Source of the DNA: Stenotrophomonas sp. VV52
Lineage (GTDB): Bacteria; Pseudomonadota; Gammaproteobacteria; Xanthomonadales; Xanthomonadaceae
Reading direction: 5' to 3'
DNA: 64,000 nucleotides
Assembly: GCF_002893095.1 (NCBI RefSeq)
Contig: NZ_PKQQ01000013.1
Coordinates: 1-64,000, forward strand
The notes beneath the pieces were generated by a model. The model made no database searches and was not told the origin of the DNA. It saw only the letters and a program-made list of their open reading frames with translations. Below, piece after piece: positions 19,119-30,152 of the stretch. A program made the position numbers and the translations under genes. The first letter of the stretch is position 1. The number at the start of each line of letters is the position of its first letter.

Positions 19119-20368
19119 GCGTGCAACCTCTGGGCAATCAGGGACAACAGTTGTTCGGCCAGCAGCGCCTTGGTGGTGCCGGGGAAGACCTGCTCCCCGC
19201 CCTGCCAGTACGCCGTAGCAGCATTCTCGTCGCTTTCGAAGCCACCGTTTGTGATCCCGACCTGATTGGCGATCACCAGGTCCAGCCGCTTGTCGACCAG
19301 CTTGCCGCGCGCGTACTTCTCCACGTCGTGGGTTTCAGCGGCAAACCCGACCACCAGCTTGAGCGCGTTGGTCTGCGCGGCCACTTCCGCCAGGATGTCG
19401 GCGGTGCGGACCAGTTCGAGCGTCAACGTCTGCGTACCTGCCGTCTTCTTCAGCTTCTGGGGTGCGATCTGGCGCGGGGTGTAGTCCGACACCGCGGCCG
19501 CCCCTATATAGATGTCTGCCGGCAGCGCGTCGAGCACGGCGCTGCGCATCTGCGCGGCCGAGCGCACGTCCACCCGCTGCACCCCGGCCGGGGTGGCCAG
19601 GTGCACCGGGCCGCTGACCAGCACCACCTGGGCGCCTTGGCGCACGGCGGCCGCGGCCAGCGCGTAGCCCATCTTGCCGCTGCTGCGGTTGCCGACGTAG
19701 CGGACCGGGTCCAGGTCTTCATAGGTGGGCCCTGCGCTGATCACCACGCGCAGGCCCTTCAGCTCTTGGGCGACGTCGGGCGCGGCCGGGTCCTGCAGGC
19801 TGGCCAGCGCCGCCACGATGGCGTGCGGCTCGGTCAGCCGGCCGGGGCCGGATTCGCCTTCCGCCAGCGGGCCGTCTTCCGGGCCGATCACCTGCGCGCC
19901 GCGCTCGCGCAGCAGGCTGATGTTGGCCTGGGTGGCCGGGTGCAGCCACATGCGGTGGTTCATCGCCGGGCACACGGTGAGCGGCGCGGTGGTGGCCAGG
20001 CACAGGGTGGTGACCAGGTCGTCGGCGTGGCCATTGGCCAGGCGCGCCAGCAGGTCGGCGGTAGCCGGGGCCACCACGATGCGGTCGGCCCAGCGGGCCA
20101 GCTCGATATGGCCCATGGCCTGCTCGGCCGCGCTGTCCCACAGGGTGGTGCGGGTCGGCTGGCCGGACAGGGCCTGGAAGCTCAGCGGGGTCACGAACTG
20201 CTGGGCACCGGCGGTCATGGCCACCTGCACCTGGGCCCCGGCGTCGCGCAGGCGTCGCACCAGCTCCAGCGACTTGTAGGCCGCGATGCCGCCACCCACG
20301 CACAACAACAGCTTCTGGCCTGCCAGCGGGCGCGCCTGCGCCGGGGAAGCCTGGGGGGAGTCAGCCAC
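19115..20368 (-). CDS. coaBC: Bifunctional phosphopantothenoylcysteine decarboxylase / phosphopantothenate-cysteine ligase
   Basis: Two consecutive steps of coenzyme A synthesis in one polypeptide of 417 residues. The N-terminal flavoprotein (CoaC) half begins [20 protein letters not shown] and carries PAMNHRMW, a substrate-recognition motif. The C-terminal CoaB half starts near [20 protein letters not shown] and includes NRSSGKMG and FAAET. It leads the coaBC-dut-phosphomannomutase operon. In many gammaproteobacteria radC lies divergent and immediately upstream; here a block of about 2.6 kb separates them. Confidence 0.96.
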   Translation of the reverse strand: MADSPQASPAQARPLAGQKLLLCVGGGIAAYKSLELVRRLRDAGAQVQVAMTAGAQQFVTPLSFQALSGQPTRTTLWDSAAEQAMGHIELARWADRIVVAPATADLLARLANGHADDLVTTLCLATTAPLTVCPAMNHRMWLHPATQANISLLRERGAQVIGPEDGPLAEGESGPGRLTEPHAIVAALASLQDPAAPDVAQELKGLRVVISAGPTYEDLDPVRYVGNRSSGKMGYALAAAAVRQGAQVVLVSGPVHLATPAGVQRVDVRSAAQMRSAVLDALPADIYIGAAAVSDYTPRQIAPQKLKKTAGTQTLTLELVRTADILAEVAAQTNALKLVVGFAAETHDVEKYARGKLVDKRLDLVIANQVGITNGGFESDENAATAYWQGGEQVFPGTTKALLAEQLLSLIAQRLHA

Positions 20369-20657
20369 CTGCGGAATTCCTGTCTATCTGAGGCGGGTAG
20401 CTTACCCGATGCTCTGTTGCGGCCCTGATGCGCCAGGGGCATGAGAACGGTGTTTTTTGTCATGAGCGGGCGGGGCGATGGCGTCGTGGAACTGCGCTGA
20501 AGTCGCCGGGGAGACTCGGGATCCCGGGTCGTTCACTCCATATGGCCGGGGTCCTGTCGGTCGGATCGGGTAATTCGTCGCAGGCGGGATGCGGGCCGCG
20601 CCGCACCGGACGCAGGATGATGCTGACCGGAATCGTCCATACCGCAAGGAACGCGCC

Positions 20658-21548
20658 ATGCACCCTGCCCTGCCGAAGCTGCTTTCGATCATTGTTCTCC
20701 TCCCCGCCGCAGCCGCGAGCGCCTCGCCTCCGGCAACCGGGGCCGATGCCTGCGGGCTCGCCCATCAGCCCATTGCCGACGCCTTGGTGCAGATGCCGTT
20801 CGAAAGCATCGATGGACGCATCTATGTACAGGCACAGGTCAACGGCCGAGGGCCCTACCGGTTCGCGGTGGACACCGGCGCCAGCGGTGTCGGGCGGGCG
20901 GACATGCGGCTGGTCACGGCGCTGGACCTGCCGCTGCATGGCGAAACCACCACTTCGGACGGTGTGACCAAGGCCGGCGTGGACACCGTGCGGATCGATG
21001 CGCTGGAGCTGGAAGGCGTGGTGCACCGGAACGTGGAAGTGATCGCCCGCGACTACAACGCACGCAACGCACCCGAGGCCGCGTTCGATGGAATCCTCGC
21101 CCGCGACTTCTTCGCCGACGGCCTGCTGCGGATCGATTACCCGAACCGGACGTTGGCGTTCACCCGGACACTGAAGCTGGACCCGGCTGCCGCCAATGCC
21201 CTTACCTATACGCGGGCATTCCGAATTCCCGTATCGGTAGGCGCACACACCATTGTTGCCCAGCTCGACACAGGCGCCAACGTCGGCTTCGTGCTGCCTC
21301 AGTCCGTTTACGAGCAGATCTCCGAGCAGCCGTTGGGCGAAGCAGTCCGTTCGCAGCTGACCAACGGCCAGCTGGAAAGCTGGCGTGGGACAGTCCAGCA
21401 GCCTATCCGCGTAGGACAGGTAAGCCAGGCCCAAGCGGAGGTGCGCGTCTCGCCGAAGTACCCGGAAGTGCTGGTGGGCGCCCGTGCGTTGCAGGAGGCG
21501 GTGGTTCTGATCGACCAGAGAAGCCAGGTGGTGGCCGTGTGCCGGTGA
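20658..21548 (+). CDS. Secreted two-lobed aspartyl protease (retropepsin-like)
   Basis: Predicted periplasmic aspartic endopeptidase of 296 residues. A signal peptide (about 1-22) is followed by two homologous lobes, each with a catalytic motif: DTGAS at 72-76 and DTGAN at 204-208. Each lobe also has the hydrophobic-Gly partner (for example DGILARDFF at 144-152). Retropepsin-like bacterial enzymes often have one motif per chain and dimerise; here both are on one chain. The ATG at 20658 has an AAGGA about 8 bases upstream; an earlier in-frame ATG at 20589 would put 23 hydrophilic residues before the leader. Substrate unknown. Confidence 0.8.
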   Translation: MHPALPKLLSIIVLLPAAAASASPPATGADACGLAHQPIADALVQMPFESIDGRIYVQAQVNGRGPYRFAVDTGASGVGRADMRLVTALDLPLHGETTTSDGVTKAGVDTVRIDALELEGVVHRNVEVIARDYNARNAPEAAFDGILARDFFADGLLRIDYPNRTLAFTRTLKLDPAAANALTYTRAFRIPVSVGAHTIVAQLDTGANVGFVLPQSVYEQISEQPLGEAVRSQLTNGQLESWRGTVQQPIRVGQVSQAQAEVRVSPKYPEVLVGARALQEAVVLIDQRSQVVAVCR

Positions 21549-21718
21549 GCGAAAGCTGCGGCTGTCGCGGATCACGCGCTTGGCGACGCCAGTTCCGACA
21601 CATCCGGTTCCGGAGCGGCAGGTTCGTCCAATACTGGGACGAGTGTCCAACGCCAGGTCGCGTGCCGCTCGTAGACTTCGCGACCTACCCATGAGCGCGT
21701 TGATGTGGAGCATCGACA

Positions 21719-21844
21719 GTGACAGCAATCCTTGTGGCAGCCACCGTGGTGATTGCCGTTTTCGCCCTAGGCTTCGGCATGTGGACTCTCCTGCATTCCC
21801 CCAACGAGAGCGCGCCGCACCAGAAGCGCATTGACCCGGACTGA
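21719..21844 (+). CDS. Small single-span membrane protein, unrecognised
   Basis: A 41-residue peptide with a GTG start at 21719. It consists of one hydrophobic helix, ILVAATVVIAVFALGFGMWT, and a polar tail ending KRIDPD. A TGGAG lies 8 bases upstream of the GTG, and an in-frame stop at 21701 leaves this as the only usable start. The hydrophobic pattern and ribosome-binding site favour a real gene, but no family was recognised. Confidence 0.5.
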   Translation: MTAILVAATVVIAVFALGFGMWTLLHSPNESAPHQKRIDPD

Positions 21845-21981
21845 TATGGCGGATGTGGTGGGGCAGATGAGTGCGCGTTACTTCAAGTTGCCGGGCTGAC
21901 CAGCCGCTGCTTGTCCCGGTCTCCGACTGGCCCTAGGATTCGGGTACCTGCAAGGGAGCAGGCGAATGACAGGGGAAGGGG

Positions 21982-22776
21982 ATGAAGCGCAAGCGCAGTG
22001 GTCGCCCTTGGCAGATCGGTGTCATTGTCCTGATCATTGGCATCGCCAAGATGTTCAATGCACCCCGATCGGTCGATCATGTCGAGCAGATCGATGTGCA
22101 CTTCATTTCGTCAGCGCCTGGATCGGGCGAAGAGCATTTCACGATCCTGCCGGCCGGTGAAGGATTCGCCTTGCAGCAGAGGTACCCGGATAAAGGCGCG
22201 CCAATTGCAGCCAAGCCACTTGCGAAGCACGAGATTCGGCAACTGGTGGAGGCGTTGGAGGATGATTCCGGAAGCCAGCTCATCGTTTCCGACGCCATCT
22301 ACAGCCGGGTCGACCCATACGAGCTTCGCAAAGCGATGGTCTCGCGCCCTGCCGGCTCACCTTGCAGTTCCGAGCAGTGGCAGGCCGGAGCAGCGGTGGA
22401 ACTGGATCGGGCGGTGGCAGGCAGGACACTGTATCGGATGACGGCCTACGGCGAAGACCCTGCCCGCCCAAGCCCGTGGCTGGAAGTCCAGCTGCATGAA
22501 ACGGGAAAGCCCACGCAGGTGTGGTGGTCCGTGTCCCCGAAGCCGCTGATGCAACCTTGGACCACCGGTATGGCTGCAGGCATCGTCGATCCGCGCTTAC
22601 GCACGGTCGCTGCTCCGCATTGGTCGTTGGGCGCCAGCGACACGCTGCGCACGATGCTGCCGGAGGACAGCCTGACTGCACGTCAGCTGGGGCTGGGCAG
22701 CGCGTTCGATGATGTGCAGAGGAGAATCACCGAACATGTGTCGGCCCGTTGCAGCGGTACCGGTCTTTCAACCTGA
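21982..22776 (+). CDS. Anchored hypothetical protein
   Basis: Function not recognised. The 264-residue protein has a basic N terminus (MKRKRSGR) and one membrane helix (about 11-24, IGVIVLIIGIAKMF), so most of it should lie outside the cytoplasm. The rest is soluble, without cysteine pairs typical of enzymes; only two cysteines (CSSEQ near 137, and CSG near the end) are seen. It is in the block between coaBC and radC and is on the same strand as the aspartyl protease. In-frame sequence after the TGA stays open for 36 more codons. Confidence 0.6.
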   Translation: MKRKRSGRPWQIGVIVLIIGIAKMFNAPRSVDHVEQIDVHFISSAPGSGEEHFTILPAGEGFALQQRYPDKGAPIAAKPLAKHEIRQLVEALEDDSGSQLIVSDAIYSRVDPYELRKAMVSRPAGSPCSSEQWQAGAAVELDRAVAGRTLYRMTAYGEDPARPSPWLEVQLHETGKPTQVWWSVSPKPLMQPWTTGMAAGIVDPRLRTVAAPHWSLGASDTLRTMLPEDSLTARQLGLGSAFDDVQRRITEHVSARCSGTGLST

Positions 22777-22969
22777 CCCCATGAAAGCCGCGTCATCGCT
22801 GCGACACATGCGGCGGGACTGCTCGACCGCCAAGGAGACATCTGGTTCCCGCACTACCAGAGGAATCCGCACGTCATCTTCGACTGACCGACCGGGCCGC
22901 GATTGTCTCACCCGCTGGAGCGGCGGTTTCCCATGGCTGCTTGCCTGTCGGCGAAAGAATACTGCCACC

Positions 22970-23662
22970 ATGGCAATCAAAGACTGGCCCGAGGACGACC
23001 GACCTCGCGAGAAGCTGCTGACGCGCGGTCCGCGCGCACTGTCCGAGTCCGAACTGCTCGCGCTGTTCATCGGTAGCGGCAGTGGTGGGATGGATGCGGT
23101 GCAGAGTGCCCGGCGACTGCTGGACGAACATGGCCCGTTGCGCCGACTGCTCGATCTGGATGCGGCCACGTTGATGAAGCTGCCGACCATGGGCCCGGCC
23201 CGCGCCTGCAAACTGGTCGCCGCACTGGAGCTGGCCAGTCGCCATGTCCTGTCGGACCTGGAACGGGGCGACAGCTTCTGCGATCCCGACTCGGCAGCGC
23301 GCTTCTTCAAGTTGCGGCTTCGCCCGCGCCCTCAGGAGGTGTTCGCGGCGCTGTTCCTGGATACACGGAACCGGACTCTGGCCTACGAAGAGCTTTTCAC
23401 CGGCACCGTGGACGAGGCAGCCGTCTACCCGCGCGAGGTGGTTCGCCGTGCGCTGCTGCACAACGCGGCAGCGGTGATCGTCAGCCACAACCACCCTTCC
23501 GGACGGGCCGAACCCTCGGCGGCCGACCGTCAGATCACCCACCAGCTCCACCAGGCCCTGGCGCTGGTGGGCATGCGGCTGGTGGACCATATCGTGGTGG
23601 GGGATGGCCCGGCGGTTTCCATGGCCCAGCGGGGGTGGCTGCGGGCCGGCCCCGCCCCCTGA
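22970..23662 (+). CDS. radC: RadC-family JAMM/MPN protein
   Basis: A 230-residue protein of the RadC family. It has an N-terminal helix-hairpin-helix region (about 30-75) and a C-terminal MPN+ domain with zinc ligands in HNHPSG (H173, H175) and D186. The biochemical role in repair is still unsettled for the family. The ATG at 22970 gives the family length and the usual MAIKDWPEDDRPREKLL start; upstream in-frame sequence is unrelated. It is followed by argS after 152 bp, which is the usual order in Xanthomonadaceae. Confidence 0.93.
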   Translation: MAIKDWPEDDRPREKLLTRGPRALSESELLALFIGSGSGGMDAVQSARRLLDEHGPLRRLLDLDAATLMKLPTMGPARACKLVAALELASRHVLSDLERGDSFCDPDSAARFFKLRLRPRPQEVFAALFLDTRNRTLAYEELFTGTVDEAAVYPREVVRRALLHNAAAVIVSHNHPSGRAEPSAADRQITHQLHQALALVGMRLVDHIVVGDGPAVSMAQRGWLRAGPAP

Positions 23663-23814
23663 GCTGAACGGCCTGCTCAGCCCCCGGCCCCGATAGCGCC
23701 TACAAACCCGCCCCCCGGGCCTCCGAGCCAGCCGCTCTGCCCCGGTTCAATGGATCGGGGCGCCTTCTGGGCTAAAATTACCGATTCCGCCGCTCCAGTC
23801 CCAAAGCAGGCCTT

Positions 23815-25503
23815 GTGAAAAATCTCCTCCGCGCCCTGATCAGCCAGGGCATTGAAGCCTTGCGCGCCAACGGCACCTTGCCGGCCGATACCCTGACCCC
23901 GGAATTCGTGGTGGAACGCCCGAAGACCCGCGAACACGGTGACTTCGCCACCAATGCCGCGATGCTGCTGGCCAAGCCGGCGCGCAGCAACCCGCGCGCC
24001 CTGGCCCAGGCGCTGCTCGATGCGCTGCCCAAGAGCGACGACGTGCTGCGCGTGGACATCGCCGGCCCGGGCTTCATCAACTTCCACCTGGCCCCCAGCG
24101 CGTACCAGCGCGAAGCGACCAGCGTGCTGAAGGAAGGCGCCGAATACGGCCACAACCTGAGCGGCAATGGCCGCACCGTGGGTGTGGAATACGTTTCGGC
24201 CAACCCGACCGGTCCGCTGCATGTCGGCCATGGCCGCGCGGCGGCGATCGGCGACAGCCTGGCGCGCCTGCTGGAAGTGAACGGCTGGAACGCCAAGCGC
24301 GAGTTCTACTACAACGACGCCGGCGTGCAGATCGAGAACCTGGCCCTGTCCACCCAGGCGCGCGCGAAGGGCATCAAGCCCGACGGTGCCGGCTGGCCGG
24401 AAGGCGGCTACCGCGGCGACTACATCGAAGACGTGGCAAAGGCCTACCTGGCCGGCGCCACCGTGGAGCTGGAAGGCCATTCGGTGGTGGGCGAGCGCGA
24501 CCCGGACAACCTGGACGCGATCCGCCGCTTCGCGGTGGCCTACCTGCGCAACGAGCAGAACCAGGACTTGGCCGCGTTCGGGGTGGATTTCGACATCTAC
24601 TTCCTGGAAAGCTCGCTGTACAAGGACGGCAAGGTCGAAGAGACCGTGACCCAGCTCAATGCGGCCGGCCATACCTATGAGGAAGGCGGCGCGCTGTGGC
24701 TGCGTTCGACCGACTTCGGTGACGACAAGGACCGCGTGATGCGCAAGTCCGACGGCACCTATACCTACTTCCTGCCGGACGTGGCCTACCACCTGAGCAA
24801 GTGGCAGCGCGGCTACGAGCGCGCGATCACCGAGCTGGGCGCGGACCACCACGGTTCGCTGGCGCGCGTGCGCGCCGGCCTGCAGGCGCTGGACGTGGGC
24901 ATTCCCAAGGGTTGGCCCGAGTACGTGCTGCACCAGATGGTGACGGTGATGCGCGGCGGCGAGGAAGTGAAGCTCTCCAAGCGCGCGGGCAGCTACCTGA
25001 CCCTGCGCGACCTGATCGACGAAGCCGGCCGCGACGCGACCCGCTGGTTCCTGATCGCGCGCAAGCCCGATTCGCAGCTGACCTTCGACATCGACCTGGC
25101 CCGCCAGCAGAGCAACGACAACCCGGTGTTCTACGTGCAGTATGCGCACGCCCGGGTGTGCAGCCTGCTGCGCCAGGCGCAGGAAAAGAAGCTGTCGTAC
25201 ACCCCGGCTGAAGGCCTGACCGGGCTGGCGTCGCTGACCGACGAACCGTCGCTGTGGCTGATGGTGGAAATGTCGCGCTTCCCGGAAGTGGTGGAAGCGG
25301 CTGGCGTAGCGCTGGAACCGCACCTGGTGGCGCAGTACCTGCGTGAATTGGCGCATGCCTTCCACACGTGGTATCACGGCACCCAGGTGCTGGTGGCTGA
25401 CGACGCCGAGCGCAATGCCAAGCTCACGCTGGCGTGCGCGGCGCGCCAGGTGCTGGCCAATGGCCTGAACATCCTGGGCGTTTCCGCCCCGGAAAAAATG
25501 TAA
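23815..25503 (+). CDS. argS: Arginyl-tRNA synthetase
   Basis: Class I aminoacyl-tRNA synthetase charging tRNA-Arg. The 562-residue protein has the HIGH-like motif HVGH (136-139), the N-terminal Add-1 domain, the KMSKS-like KLSKR loop and a C-terminal DALR anticodon-binding domain. It starts with GTG. A TAAAAT -10-like box lies at 23773-23778. The next gene, an FtsN-like SPOR protein, starts 18 bp after its stop. Confidence 0.97.
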   Translation: MKNLLRALISQGIEALRANGTLPADTLTPEFVVERPKTREHGDFATNAAMLLAKPARSNPRALAQALLDALPKSDDVLRVDIAGPGFINFHLAPSAYQREATSVLKEGAEYGHNLSGNGRTVGVEYVSANPTGPLHVGHGRAAAIGDSLARLLEVNGWNAKREFYYNDAGVQIENLALSTQARAKGIKPDGAGWPEGGYRGDYIEDVAKAYLAGATVELEGHSVVGERDPDNLDAIRRFAVAYLRNEQNQDLAAFGVDFDIYFLESSLYKDGKVEETVTQLNAAGHTYEEGGALWLRSTDFGDDKDRVMRKSDGTYTYFLPDVAYHLSKWQRGYERAITELGADHHGSLARVRAGLQALDVGIPKGWPEYVLHQMVTVMRGGEEVKLSKRAGSYLTLRDLIDEAGRDATRWFLIARKPDSQLTFDIDLARQQSNDNPVFYVQYAHARVCSLLRQAQEKKLSYTPAEGLTGLASLTDEPSLWLMVEMSRFPEVVEAAGVALEPHLVAQYLRELAHAFHTWYHGTQVLVADDAERNAKLTLACAARQVLANGLNILGVSAPEKM

Positions 25504-25521
25504 GCAGTGGAGAAGCAGTAA

Positions 25522-26397
25522 ATGGCAGCACGACGCGGCAAGAGCCAGGCGCGACGCAACACCAGCCAAGGCACGCCCGGATGGGTATGGCTGGTGGCCG
25601 GTGTGGCGATTGCGGCCGTGGTGTTCCTGGCGGCACCGAACCTGTTCAAGAACGATGGCGACGGCTTCCTGCGGGTAGGCCCGCAGCCGGACCCGAACGC
25701 GCAGCCGGCCCCGGTCAGCGACGCCGACACCGACGTGGGCGCCGAGCTGCCCAAGCCGGGTGCGGCCAAGCCTGCCGAACCGGCCAAGCCGGCGGCGACG
25801 CAGTACGACTTCTACACCCTGCTGCCCGGCAAGGAAGTGGAGATGTCCGACGCGGAGCTGGCCGCCAGCGCGCGCGCGGAAGAGCAGCGCAAGGCCAAGG
25901 CGGAAGCGCAGCGCGCGCAGGCTGCGCTGGAAGGCCGCCCGGTTCCGGCAGCCGCAGCGGCGCCGACTACTTCGGCAGCGACTGCAGCCACCACCACCGC
26001 CGCACCGGCCCCGTTGCCCGCGCCGGTGGCCGAGCGCCCGGCTGCGGCGGCAGCGCCGAAGCTGGTTGCAGAGGCAGCGACGCCCAAGCCGGAAGCGACG
26101 ACCACGGCTGCGACCACGGCTGCAGCCACGCCGGCAGCAGCCGCCGCCCAACCGGCAGCCAGCAACGTGCGTTACATCCTGCAGGCCGGTGCCTTTGGTG
26201 CGTCGGGTGATGCCGAAGCCACCAAGGCAAAGCTCGCGATGATCGGCCTGGCTGCGCGCGTGGAGTCGGCGCAGATCAACGGCAAGACGGTCTACCGCGT
26301 GCGCATGGGTCCGTATGGCAGTGCCGGCGAACTGGCCGAAGCCAAGCAGAAGCTGGACGGCACTGGTTTGCAGGCGATGGCGATCAAGGCGCAGTAA
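25522..26397 (+). CDS. FtsN-like SPOR-domain protein
   Basis: Probable divisome or peptidoglycan-binding protein. The 291 residues comprise a short basic cytoplasmic tail, one membrane helix at about 24-41, a long Ala/Pro/Thr-rich periplasmic linker (compositionally biased, about 55-210) and a C-terminal SPOR domain (about 213-291, YILQAGAFGASGDAEATKAK) that in relatives binds denuded glycan strands. The FYTLLPGKEVEM motif after the linker start is shared with FtsN-like proteins. It follows argS closely and ends at a strong terminator. Confidence 0.85.
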   Translation: MAARRGKSQARRNTSQGTPGWVWLVAGVAIAAVVFLAAPNLFKNDGDGFLRVGPQPDPNAQPAPVSDADTDVGAELPKPGAAKPAEPAKPAATQYDFYTLLPGKEVEMSDAELAASARAEEQRKAKAEAQRAQAALEGRPVPAAAAAPTTSAATAATTTAAPAPLPAPVAERPAAAAAPKLVAEAATPKPEATTTAATTAAATPAAAAAQPAASNVRYILQAGAFGASGDAEATKAKLAMIGLAARVESAQINGKTVYRVRMGPYGSAGELAEAKQKLDGTGLQAMAIKAQ

Positions 26398-26410
26398 CCT
26401 TGAGCCCTGA

Positions 26411-26440
26411 AAAAGCCCCGCACTGCGGGGCTTTTTTTTT
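26411..26440 (+). terminator. Intrinsic terminator after the argS-SPOR unit
   Basis: AAAAGCCCCG-CACT-GCGGGGCTTTT followed by a further run of T, giving nine T residues in a row. The stem is 10 bp with a 4-nt loop. This is a textbook Rho-independent terminator and would also work in reverse because of the A tract. Confidence 0.92.
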
Positions 26441-26477
26441 GCGGCTATGCTGGCGCTCCACGTCATGGAGAGCACGC

Positions 26478-28154
<1,677 letters not shown>

Positions 28155-28313
28155 TGCCCGCTCCACTGCCTGTAAGTGCCTGAGGAGCGCACTGTGCTTC
28201 ACTTTCATGGCAGTCAGATGACAGGCCAGACACCGGTTTCCGGGCCGGCTGCCCGGCTGGGGGTAAAATGGCCGCCAGCCACGCAGCCGCGATGGCGGTA
28301 TTGGACGTCCCCC

Positions 28314-28784
28314 ATGATCAACAACGATGTACTGCGCAGCATCCGTTACATGCTCGATCTCAGCGACGGCAGGATTGCCGAGATCTGTGCCCTCGCCGAC
28401 CCGGCGTTCGTGGTCGACAAGGCCAACGTGCCCGGCTGGCTGCGCAAGGAAGACGAGGAAGGCTTCGTGGCCTGCGACGACCGCACGCTGGCGCACTTCC
28501 TGGACGGGCTGATCGTGAATTTTCGCGGCCGCGATGAAAGCCAGCCGCTGCGCCCGGTGGAAAAGCGCATCACCAACAACCTGGTGCTGAAGAAGCTGCG
28601 CGTGGCCTTCGAGCTGAAGGACGTGGACATGCACGCGATCTTCGAAAGCGCCGGTTTCCCGGTGTCCAAACCGGAATTGTCGGCGCTGTTCCGGCAGCCG
28701 GACCACAAGAACTTCCGTGCCTGTGGCGACCAGTTGCTGCGCAACTTCCTCAAGGGGCTGACCCTGCGCGTTCGCGGCGGTTGA
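28314..28784 (+). CDS. DUF1456 (YehS-like) protein
   Basis: A 156-residue cytosolic protein with two similar halves (MINNDVLRSIRYMLDLSDGRIAEIC and ITNNLVLKKLRVAFELKDVDMHAIF), matching the DUF1456 duplicated domain of YehS. The function is not known. The gene has a TAAAAT box about 48 bp upstream of the ATG and is convergent with the downstream porin gene, which ends one base later. Confidence 0.85.
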   Translation: MINNDVLRSIRYMLDLSDGRIAEICALADPAFVVDKANVPGWLRKEDEEGFVACDDRTLAHFLDGLIVNFRGRDESQPLRPVEKRITNNLVLKKLRVAFELKDVDMHAIFESAGFPVSKPELSALFRQPDHKNFRACGDQLLRNFLKGLTLRVRGG

Positions 28785-28785
28785 T

Positions 28786-29490
28786 TCAGAACGCGGTCTG
28801 CACCGCGAACTCCACCCGCGAGCCGGCGTTGCTGCCGAACAGACGTTTGGCGGCACGGTCGGTGTCATGCGCAGTGACGCGCAGTTCCCACGGGCCGTGC
28901 ACGGTCCAGATGGCGCTGAGCTGACCATGCAGGTAGTCGTCTGCGTAGGCGCTGTCGAGCCAATACTGGCCGACCGCGCCTTCCAGGCGCCATTGATCAT
29001 TCAAGGGCAGCCGTGCGCCCAGCTGCGCGTAGGTTCCGGTGCGGCCACTGGCCAGCGCATCGTCCGACACGCCCACGCTGACCCACACCCGCTCTTTCCA
29101 GGTCAGGGTGCTGTTGAGCTCGGTCCAGTCCAGGTCCACCTGGGTAGACGGGTACAGGTAGTGGGTGAGATTCACGTCCAGCGCCCAGTCCGGCGCCAGT
29201 TGGCCACCCCACCCGGCCACGAGGTCGAACTCGCTGCGCGCCCCCACATCCGGTTCGAACGACACGCCCGAGCCCCACACCGACGCGTACCAGCCCGATT
29301 CGCTGGCCAGCTTGATGCCGGCCTGCACAGCGGGGTCTTCCAGTGTCTGCGAACTGCCGCGCCACACGTAGTCCGAGGTCAGCGTGGCACTGCCGCTCAC
29401 GCCGGCCAACGCCGAACCACTCAGGGCCAGGCCCACCACCAGCGCACCCATGCGGCGCAGCGCGCGCCTTGAATCCAGTATTGCCACCAC
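28786..29490 (-). CDS. TorF-family putative outer-membrane porin
   Basis: A 234-residue protein with a signal peptide and a beta-rich mature part beginning GVSGSATLTSDYVWRGSSQT, a pattern typical of the TIGR02001/TorF family. It would form a small beta barrel in the outer membrane; the C-terminal residue is Phe, as expected. The GTG at 29490 was preferred as start because a GGAG is 8 bases upstream; ATG at 29451 or 29529 are alternatives. Transport role and substrate are not known. Confidence 0.7.
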   Translation of the reverse strand: MVAILDSRRALRRMGALVVGLALSGSALAGVSGSATLTSDYVWRGSSQTLEDPAVQAGIKLASESGWYASVWGSGVSFEPDVGARSEFDLVAGWGGQLAPDWALDVNLTHYLYPSTQVDLDWTELNSTLTWKERVWVSVGVSDDALASGRTGTYAQLGARLPLNDQWRLEGAVGQYWLDSAYADDYLHGQLSAIWTVHGPWELRVTAHDTDRAAKRLFGSNAGSRVEFAVQTAF

Positions 29491-29666
29491 GTGTGTAACT
29501 CCAGAAGCGGCCTCGCCGTTGAAGCGCACAGTGTGGTGAGGGGCGGCGTAAAGGCGCCATGCGGGGCGCCACGGCCGTGCGCAAATTCGGCGTAAAAGCT
29601 GCCTACCAGGCCTTCAGCCGGGCCGCGCTATCATGGCCGCCCTGACTGACCTGCAGCGAGAATGGC

Positions 29667-30056
29667 GTGGACGCGATCCTGACCCCGGTATCGATTGGCG
29701 AGCTGATCGACAAGATCACCATCCTGGAAATCAAGGCCGAGCGCATCACCGATGCGGGCAAGGTGGCCAACGTGCGCACCGAACTCGATGGCCTGCTGCC
29801 GCTGTGGCAGGAACAGGTCGGCGCACAGCCGGGCCTGGCCGCGCTGAAGACGCAACTGAAGGAAATCAACGAGCGCATGTGGGTGATCCAGGACCAGCTG
29901 CGCGACAAGGAAGCAGCGCAGGTGTTCGACGATCAGTTCATCCAGCTGGCGCGTGGGGTGTATGGCACCAATGGCGAGCGGGTGAAGGTAAAGAACGAGA
30001 TCAACCGCATTGCGGGGTCGCAGCTGGTTGAGGAAAAGCAGTACCAGGGCGAGTGA
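29667..30056 (+). CDS. DUF6165 family protein
   Basis: A 129-residue protein of unknown function with the conserved opening PVSIGELIDKITILEIKAERI and long helices (QLKEINERMWVIQDQLRDKE) that suggest a coiled coil. Relatives are associated with O-antigen or polysaccharide genes in other bacteria. The start is a GTG. Inverted repeats follow about 17 bp after the stop. Confidence 0.75.
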   Translation: MDAILTPVSIGELIDKITILEIKAERITDAGKVANVRTELDGLLPLWQEQVGAQPGLAALKTQLKEINERMWVIQDQLRDKEAAQVFDDQFIQLARGVYGTNGERVKVKNEINRIAGSQLVEEKQYQGE

Positions 30057-30072
30057 TGCAGGCCGTGTCGCC

Positions 30073-30141
30073 GCAGCCACGCAGGGCGTGGCTCTACCGA
30101 CGATACGCAACCCGGGGTAGAGCCACGCCCTGCGTGGCTGC
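30073..30141. repeat. SMAG-like inverted repeat pair
   Basis: Two identical 25-bp arms in inverted orientation (30073-30097 and 30117-30141), separated by 19 bp. Each arm is itself a short hairpin, with the GTAGAGCCACG head at one end and CGTGGCT at the other. The GTAG head and paired arrangement are the recognised traits of SMAG repeats in Stenotrophomonas. It sits between DUF6165 and the FadR-type gene and may end both transcripts. Confidence 0.85.
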
Positions 30142-30152
30142 TCCCGAATGCC

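Noticed and set aside
16536..19265. Long plus-strand frame across phosphomannomutase and dut
   Set aside because: Antisense shadow of genes with clear motifs.
22709..22969. Upstream in-frame extension of RadC
   Set aside because: Unrelated to the family and overlaps the preceding gene; ATG at 22970 gives the family start.
23677..26475. Long minus-strand frame across argS and the SPOR gene
   Set aside because: Antisense shadow; no recognisable domain and it spans two real genes.
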